From Oscillospiraceae bacterium (GTDB lineage: Bacteria > Bacillota > Clostridia > Oscillospirales > CAG-272), in NCBI GenBank assembly GCA_015065285.1, contig SVQP01000008.1, forward strand, positions 1 to 64,000: a DNA stretch of 64,000 nt. Direction: 5' to 3'. Every line of letters begins with the position of its first letter. Positions within the stretch are counted from its first letter, which is position 1. A model generated the notes under the pieces. That model saw only the letters and a program-made list of their open reading frames with translations. It did not search any database and was not told the DNA's origin. Positions 59,785 to 64,000 of the stretch are shown here, one piece after another. A program made the position numbers and the translations under genes.

Positions 59785-60903
59785 ATGACTGAAACCACGA
59801 TTGTAACCGGTGAACACGAAGAAAAGAAGATCACCATGGAAGAGCTGATTGCCAAGGGCAAGAAGGGCGATCTTTCCAGTGAGGATCTTGACGATGCACT
59901 GGAAGAAATGGACTATGACCTTGACAGTATAGAGAAGCTTTACGAAACGCTTGAGGACAACGGTATTCCGATCGGTGACGACATCTCCAACGCAGAGATG
60001 GATGAGATCGAGAGCGAGGTTGAAAGATACAGCGACGGTGAAAACATGGAGCGCATCCTCGGTCAGGAGGGCCTTGCCATCGATGACCCCGTGCGTCTGT
60101 ACCTCAAGGAAATCGGCAGAGTTCCGCTGCTGACTGCGGAGAAGGAAAGAGAACTGGCTGAGAGAATGGCAGAGGGCGATGAGGATGCCAAGATGGAGCT
60201 GGTGGAAGCCAATCTGCGTCTGGTTGTCAGCATTGCAAAGAGATACGTGGGCAGAGGCATGTTCTTCCTTGACCTGATTCAGGAGGGTAACCTTGGCTTG
60301 ATGAAGGCTGTGGACAAGTTTGACTATACCAAGGGCTATAAGTTCTCCACCTATGCTACCTGGTGGATCAGACAGGCAATTACCAGAGCCATTGCGGATC
60401 AGGCAAGAACCATTCGTATTCCCGTACACATGGTGGAGACCATTCATAAGGTTTCCAGATACTCCAGACAGATGCTGCAGGAGCTGGGCAGAGAAGCAAC
60501 CGCTGAGGAGATCGGCGAAAAGATGGGCATGAGCGCCGATAAGGTTCGCGAGATCCTCAAGATCGCGCAGGACCCCGTTTCTCTGGAAACCCCCATCGGT
60601 GAGGAAGAGGACAGCCACCTTGGCGACTTTATTCCCGATGAAGATACCCCCGCGCCCTCCGAGGCTGCGTCTGCAACCATTCTGCGTGAGGTCATTGAGC
60701 GCGAGCTGCATACTCTGACCCCCAGAGAAGAGCACGTCATCAAGCTGAGATTCGGTCTGTATGATGGCAGAACCAGAACGCTTGAGGAGGTTGGTCAGGA
60801 GTTTGAGATCACCAGAGAGCGTATCCGTCAGATCGAGGCAAAGGCATTGCGCAAGCTGCGCCATCCCAGCCGCGCACGCCATCTCAAGGGCTTTTTGGAC
60901 TGA
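59785..60903 (+). CDS. rpoD: Primary sigma factor RpoD (sigma-A)
   Basis: 372 residues. Short acidic region 1.1, then 1.2 ([12 protein letters not shown]), region 2 with [19 protein letters not shown] and [17 protein letters not shown] (the -10 recognition helix), region 3, and region 4 with [16 protein letters not shown] and [20 protein letters not shown]. It recognises the TTGACA/TATAAT promoters listed throughout this window. 36 bases behind dnaG. No strong terminator is visible in the 304 bases after it. Confidence 0.96.
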   Translation: MTETTIVTGEHEEKKITMEELIAKGKKGDLSSEDLDDALEEMDYDLDSIEKLYETLEDNGIPIGDDISNAEMDEIESEVERYSDGENMERILGQEGLAIDDPVRLYLKEIGRVPLLTAEKERELAERMAEGDEDAKMELVEANLRLVVSIAKRYVGRGMFFLDLIQEGNLGLMKAVDKFDYTKGYKFSTYATWWIRQAITRAIADQARTIRIPVHMVETIHKVSRYSRQMLQELGREATAEEIGEKMGMSADKVREILKIAQDPVSLETPIGEEEDSHLGDFIPDEDTPAPSEAASATILREVIERELHTLTPREEHVIKLRFGLYDGRTRTLEEVGQEFEITRERIRQIEAKALRKLRHPSRARHLKGFLD

Positions 60904-61210
60904 TTTTTTGTAAAAATTTTGTGAATTGTAAATCTGATAAAGGAACGGATTTTTTGCAAAAAATGCGTTTTTTGCCTGCTTTCATTGGCAATAAATACAA
61001 AGAAAAGCAGACCGTTTTGTCACTAATGACGGGGAATTTTCAGCGTGAAAAATCCTTGCTTTCAAAGGTCAAAAAAGGTTTACAAACTCACCCAAAATTA
61101 TCCTTGACATCGCGCGCAATTTAGTGTAGAATATAATAGTATGAAATAATATGCCGACGCCTTGCCGTATGCCGGGCGAAGGCGGTACGATTTGCTAAGG
61201 AGGAATTCCA
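60904..61210 (+). other. Gap after rpoD: AT-rich spacer with one promoter
   Basis: No gene supported. A short reading at 60921-61124 lacks a ribosome site and family features. The segment 60904-61100 is AT-rich, without a convincing terminator hairpin. The promoter at 61104-61132 and a GCCTTGCC/GGCGAAGGC hairpin in the leader (61158-61186) precede the next gene. Confidence 0.5.
61104..61132 (+). promoter_or_regulatory. Promoter of the acidic lipoprotein gene
   Basis: TTGACA (61104-61109), 17 bases, TAGAAT (61127-61132). Confidence 0.7.
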
Positions 61211-63457
61211 ATGAGAAACAGATTTATCTGTCTGACGTTGAGTATGCTGATGCTGCTGACAGTTCTGCTGACCGGTTGCGATCAGGAGAAGGATACAGCG
61301 GACGTTGAGCAGATCTCCGGTATTACGCTTACCATGTGGGTGATCACCGACAAGGAAGTTGCCAATACTGATGCCGAAATGGCAGAGCTGAAGGCTGAGC
61401 TTCTCGAAAAGCACGGTCAGGGTGCTGCTTATGATGAGGCAGTAGCTGAGGCCGAAGCCACCAGAAAGGCTTATGAGGAAGTTGAAGCTGAGATCACCAA
61501 GATCACGAAATCCAAGTTCAAGGTAAACCTTGATCTGTATTTCTATACCGAAGAGCAGTACTATGGTGTACAGAGCTTCGATCGCACGGAATATGACGAT
61601 ATGAAGACCAACGGCGCCAGCGCTGAAGAGCTTGAAGAGTATCTTGAAAAGTGCGGTAAGCTGACCCAGGTTATGGTCAACAACGAAGAGTACGTGCTGC
61701 TGAAGGAAAAGGCACAAAAGGCACTCAAGAAGTACCTCAAGGATGCCAAGGCAGAGGGCAGAGTGGATACCGAGAACCTCAAGAAGGAATTCTACGAGAA
61801 GAATCCCCAGTACGCTGAGTTCGCAAACGTTTCCGACGATGATGAGGAAGAGACCGAGGCTGCTGAAGAGCTCACCTCCTACAACGAGTACGAAATCGCT
61901 GAGATCGTGTATCCTGCGCTCAGAAAGAACCAGGTTGACATCATCTATCTCTCCGGCTTTGACCGTTACAATGAGTTTATTGAAAACGAGTGGATCCAGA
62001 CTCTGGATGAGGAAATTTCCGGTGCTTCCAGAAAGCTGACCGACTATATCTCCGCAACGCTTCTGAGCGGTGTACAGGTAGACGGTTCTACTTACGCAAT
62101 TCCCAACAACGTTTCTATCGGTGAATACACCTACATGATGATCGACAAGGAACTGTTTGACAGATATTACTATAATGTAACCGACATTGAGGACATTCTG
62201 GACTGCAAGTATTTCCTGGCTGACATCGCAAAATATGAGCCCGACGTGCTTCCTCTCAACGCTACCTACGAAGAGTGCATGAACATGCTGGTATGGTACT
62301 GGTCCATCACGTATGAAGAGCAGGAAGGCACCGACGACGGCGACGTTGATATTGGTGACGTCGGCGATTCTGAGGAAGACAAGGAAGACGAAGAGCCTCT
62401 GAAGCTCTATGATTACTATTTTGATAAGGAAGGCGATACCTTCTCCATCTTCGGTACCGTGTACGGTGGCGCTGCAAACCGCAACCGTGGCAGCATCCGT
62501 CTGGAGTTCAGCAACCTCTTTACCAAGACCGCATATCAGGAAATCCTGCGTGAGCTGATGAACTATAAGTTCGAAGGCTACTACGGTGAAGCTGCAGAGG
62601 GTCAGGTTGTTGCTGTTGACTTTGTCAAGGGCGATTCCGAAATCAAGAAGGCAATGGAAGCTGACGGTTACTACACCGCAGAGAACGGCAGAAAGTACTA
62701 CGCTGTTATTGCTGAGTATCCCGAAGCAACCGAAAACGAGCTGTATGGTAATATGTTCGCAGTCAGTGAGTATTCTCACGCAGCTGTTGGCAGATCCATG
62801 GCTATCATCACCTATCTGAACACCAACTCTACCATTCGTAACCTGCTTCAGTACGGTATCGAAGGTAAGAACTACTCTATCAGCGAGCCCAGCGAAGGTC
62901 GGATTATGACCAAGCTGAATGATTCCTACCAGATGACTCTGGAAAGAACCGGTAACGTATTCATGGCACACCCCGGTGAAGGCAAGAGAGCTGACGCTTG
63001 GGAAGGCGCAAGAGAGCAGAACAACGAGTCTTTGATCGACCCGCTGCTTGGCTTTGACTTCAATACCGTTCTGGATGGCGATGAAAACGGCTTGGACGTT
63101 GACTCGCACTACGGCATTACCGAAGAGGATAAGCTGAAGCCCGATTATAAGCCTAAGGGCTTGATCGACAACATGACTGTTAAGAGTGCTGAAATTCTGG
63201 AAAGACTGAATGCATGCACCAACATCAACGAAGTCAATGACCTGATCGATGCTCTGACCAATACCGTAAACGGTGAACTCAAGGAAAGCACCAACGAATG
63301 GATCAAGAAGGCAAACAACCCTGCATACGACTGCGATGCGGCTGCCGAGTCTCTGACCGACGATGATGATTCCAACAACGATTACTCCAAGGGTAATTCG
63401 CCTTACACCATTTACGTCACTTGGCTGACCGAATACGGCTACGACGTAGCACAGTAA
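61211..63457 (+). CDS. Large acidic lipoprotein with solute-binding-like parts and a coiled-coil insert
   Basis: 748 residues. Lipobox LLTGC (Cys20). Opening ITLTMWVITDKE is a typical first strand of ABC sugar-binding proteins. It is then interrupted by helical, heptad-like segments at about 55-100 and 150-200 (AEAEATRKAYEEVEAEITKI, KAQKALKKYLKDAKAEGRV). Later parts return to binding-protein patterns (VDIIYLSGFDRYNEFIENEW, YAIPNNVSIGEYTYMMIDKELFDRY, NSTIRNLLQYGIEGKNY). Asp/Glu-rich loops occur near 375-395 and 720-730. It may bind a large glycan. No transport genes adjoin it in the window. AAGGAGG precedes the start. Confidence 0.75.
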   Translation: MRNRFICLTLSMLMLLTVLLTGCDQEKDTADVEQISGITLTMWVITDKEVANTDAEMAELKAELLEKHGQGAAYDEAVAEAEATRKAYEEVEAEITKITKSKFKVNLDLYFYTEEQYYGVQSFDRTEYDDMKTNGASAEELEEYLEKCGKLTQVMVNNEEYVLLKEKAQKALKKYLKDAKAEGRVDTENLKKEFYEKNPQYAEFANVSDDDEEETEAAEELTSYNEYEIAEIVYPALRKNQVDIIYLSGFDRYNEFIENEWIQTLDEEISGASRKLTDYISATLLSGVQVDGSTYAIPNNVSIGEYTYMMIDKELFDRYYYNVTDIEDILDCKYFLADIAKYEPDVLPLNATYEECMNMLVWYWSITYEEQEGTDDGDVDIGDVGDSEEDKEDEEPLKLYDYYFDKEGDTFSIFGTVYGGAANRNRGSIRLEFSNLFTKTAYQEILRELMNYKFEGYYGEAAEGQVVAVDFVKGDSEIKKAMEADGYYTAENGRKYYAVIAEYPEATENELYGNMFAVSEYSHAAVGRSMAIITYLNTNSTIRNLLQYGIEGKNYSISEPSEGRIMTKLNDSYQMTLERTGNVFMAHPGEGKRADAWEGAREQNNESLIDPLLGFDFNTVLDGDENGLDVDSHYGITEEDKLKPDYKPKGLIDNMTVKSAEILERLNACTNINEVNDLIDALTNTVNGELKESTNEWIKKANNPAYDCDAAAESLTDDDDSNNDYSKGNSPYTIYVTWLTEYGYDVAQ

Positions 63458-63469
63458 TTTAAGAAAATC

Positions 63470-63502
63470 AAGGGGCTGTTGTGTGAAGCGCAACAGCCCC
63501 TT
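63470..63502 (+). terminator. Terminator of the acidic lipoprotein gene
   Basis: AAGGGGCTGTTG and complement around a 9-base loop, followed by a short T-run (TTTC). The next gene starts 12 bases later, so read-through may occur. Confidence 0.6.
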
Positions 63503-63513
63503 TCGGGAGAAAT

Positions 63514-64000
63514 ATGAAATATTCACATATTGTTTGGGATTTTAACGGAACGTTACTTGATGACATCATGGCGGGAATCGACGCTGTAAACGTTATGCTG
63601 GCACAAAGGGGACTTGCCACCATTGAGAGCGTTGATGCATATCGTGAGCTGTTTTGTTTTCCTATCATTAAGTATTATGCCAAGCTGGGCTTTGATTTTG
63701 ACAAAGAGGACTACTATTCGGTCTTAGCGCCCGAGTGGGTAGCAATGTATCTGGAAAACTATAAGCACAGCGAGCTCACTCCCAATTCCAAGCAAACGCT
63801 GCAGCGCCTTGGCGACATGGGATATTCGCAGATTCTGCTCTCCGCAACCGAGATCACAATGCTCAAGGGGCAACTGCGAGACCTTGGACTGGAGGGGTAT
63901 TTCGACCAGGTTTGCGGACTTGATAATATCCACGCGGGTGGCAAGGTGCATACTGCCCTTGCTTGGCGCGAGCAGCATCCGCAGGCAAAGCTGTTGTTTG
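63514..64000 (+). CDS. HAD family phosphatase (phosphoglycolate phosphatase-like), cut by window end
   Basis: The reading is open from the ATG at 63514 to the last base, 162 residues visible. The HAD motif I is DFNGTLLDD (nucleophile Asp9), and motif II is ILLSATE near 109. The helical cap with FCFPIIKYYAKLGFDF fits the Gph/PGP branch. It would dephosphorylate a small sugar phosphate. GGGAGA precedes the start five bases upstream. Lys motif III and the acidic motif IV lie beyond base 64000. Confidence 0.82.
   Translation, partial: MKYSHIVWDFNGTLLDDIMAGIDAVNVMLAQRGLATIESVDAYRELFCFPIIKYYAKLGFDFDKEDYYSVLAPEWVAMYLENYKHSELTPNSKQTLQRLGDMGYSQILLSATEITMLKGQLRDLGLEGYFDQVCGLDNIHAGGKVHTALAWREQHPQAKLLF

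Noticed and set aside
60921..61124. 67-codon frame after rpoD
   Set aside because: No ribosome site, no family features, and it runs over the next promoter.
61121..63526. 801-codon frame antisense to the acidic lipoprotein gene
   Set aside because: The plus strand has a lipobox, promoter and ribosome site. The antisense frame's hydrophobic content comes from acidic codons read backwards.

Overview
The window reads as a chromosomal segment of a spore-forming, low-oxygen Firmicute of the class Clostridia, probably an uncultured gut-type lineage. The reasons are the spoIIGA-sigE sporulation pair, a minimal two-gene SUF iron-sulfur system without sufD, sufS or sufU beside it, many predicted lipoproteins with Thr/Glu-rich linkers, several scattered polysaccharide-degrading enzymes, and about twenty sigma-A type promoters, nearly all with a 17-base spacer. 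This is inference from gene content; no rRNA gene is present to confirm it.

Layout. 1-0.7 kb: ffh (partial) and its partner ylxM, minus strand. 0.8-5.1 kb: an AT-richer accessory island of unrecognised membrane proteins and lipoproteins, studded with a dispersed palindromic repeat (core GGGGACGGTTCTCTG) and ending in a cluster of variable hairpins next to a tRNA-Ser and a second copy of the tRNA 3' end. 5.6-8.0 kb: a small unknown protein and a stand-alone GyrB/ParE-like subunit. 8.2-18.3 kb: a plus-strand run of murD, three M42 peptidase paralogues (the middle one lacking its metal ligands), a YnbB-type PLP enzyme, a two-domain lipoprotein, a cysteine desulfurase and an acetyl-esterase lipoprotein. 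18.4-33.1 kb: membrane protein, FkbM methyltransferase, HIT protein, GH106-like enzyme, cell-wall glucosaminidase, GH127 enzyme, a CopZ-like protein with a Zn/Cd P-type ATPase, a very large GH99-like secreted protein, and a frameshifted winged-helix regulator. 33.2-41.7 kb: recG, a second hairpin cluster, an orphan solute-binding lipoprotein, a DUF1934 protein, a DUF559 nuclease gene carried between about 92-base inverted repeats with a 5-base flanking duplication, a TIM-barrel isomerase-like gene, and metY-metA. 41.9-45.9 kb: one operon of two PlsC acyltransferases, sufC, sufB, a DUF5662 protein and a small membrane peptide. 46-53.2 kb: DUF4091 lipoprotein, a degenerate acyltransferase with a zinc ribbon, a lipoprotein, spoIIGA-sigE and two small envelope genes. 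53.4-64 kb: rpmE, Nudix, hflX, Nudix, yigZ, then dgt-dnaG-rpoD, a large acidic solute-binding-like lipoprotein and a HAD hydrolase cut by the window end.

How it fits together. Housekeeping functions (secretion, wall synthesis, replication, main and sporulation sigma factors, Fe-S assembly, methionine synthesis) alternate with single secreted enzymes and binding proteins that would degrade and capture host or plant glycans; none of these sits in a classical polysaccharide locus with its own permease. The most unusual material is non-coding or mobile: the DUF559 inverted-repeat cassette, two hairpin clusters whose linkers reverse orientation at their centre, the dispersed GGGGACGG repeats without a local transposase, and short elements built from paired GTAGGGG arms. 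A shared Cys-containing C-terminal anchor on two unrelated secreted proteins suggests an uncharacterised sorting signal.
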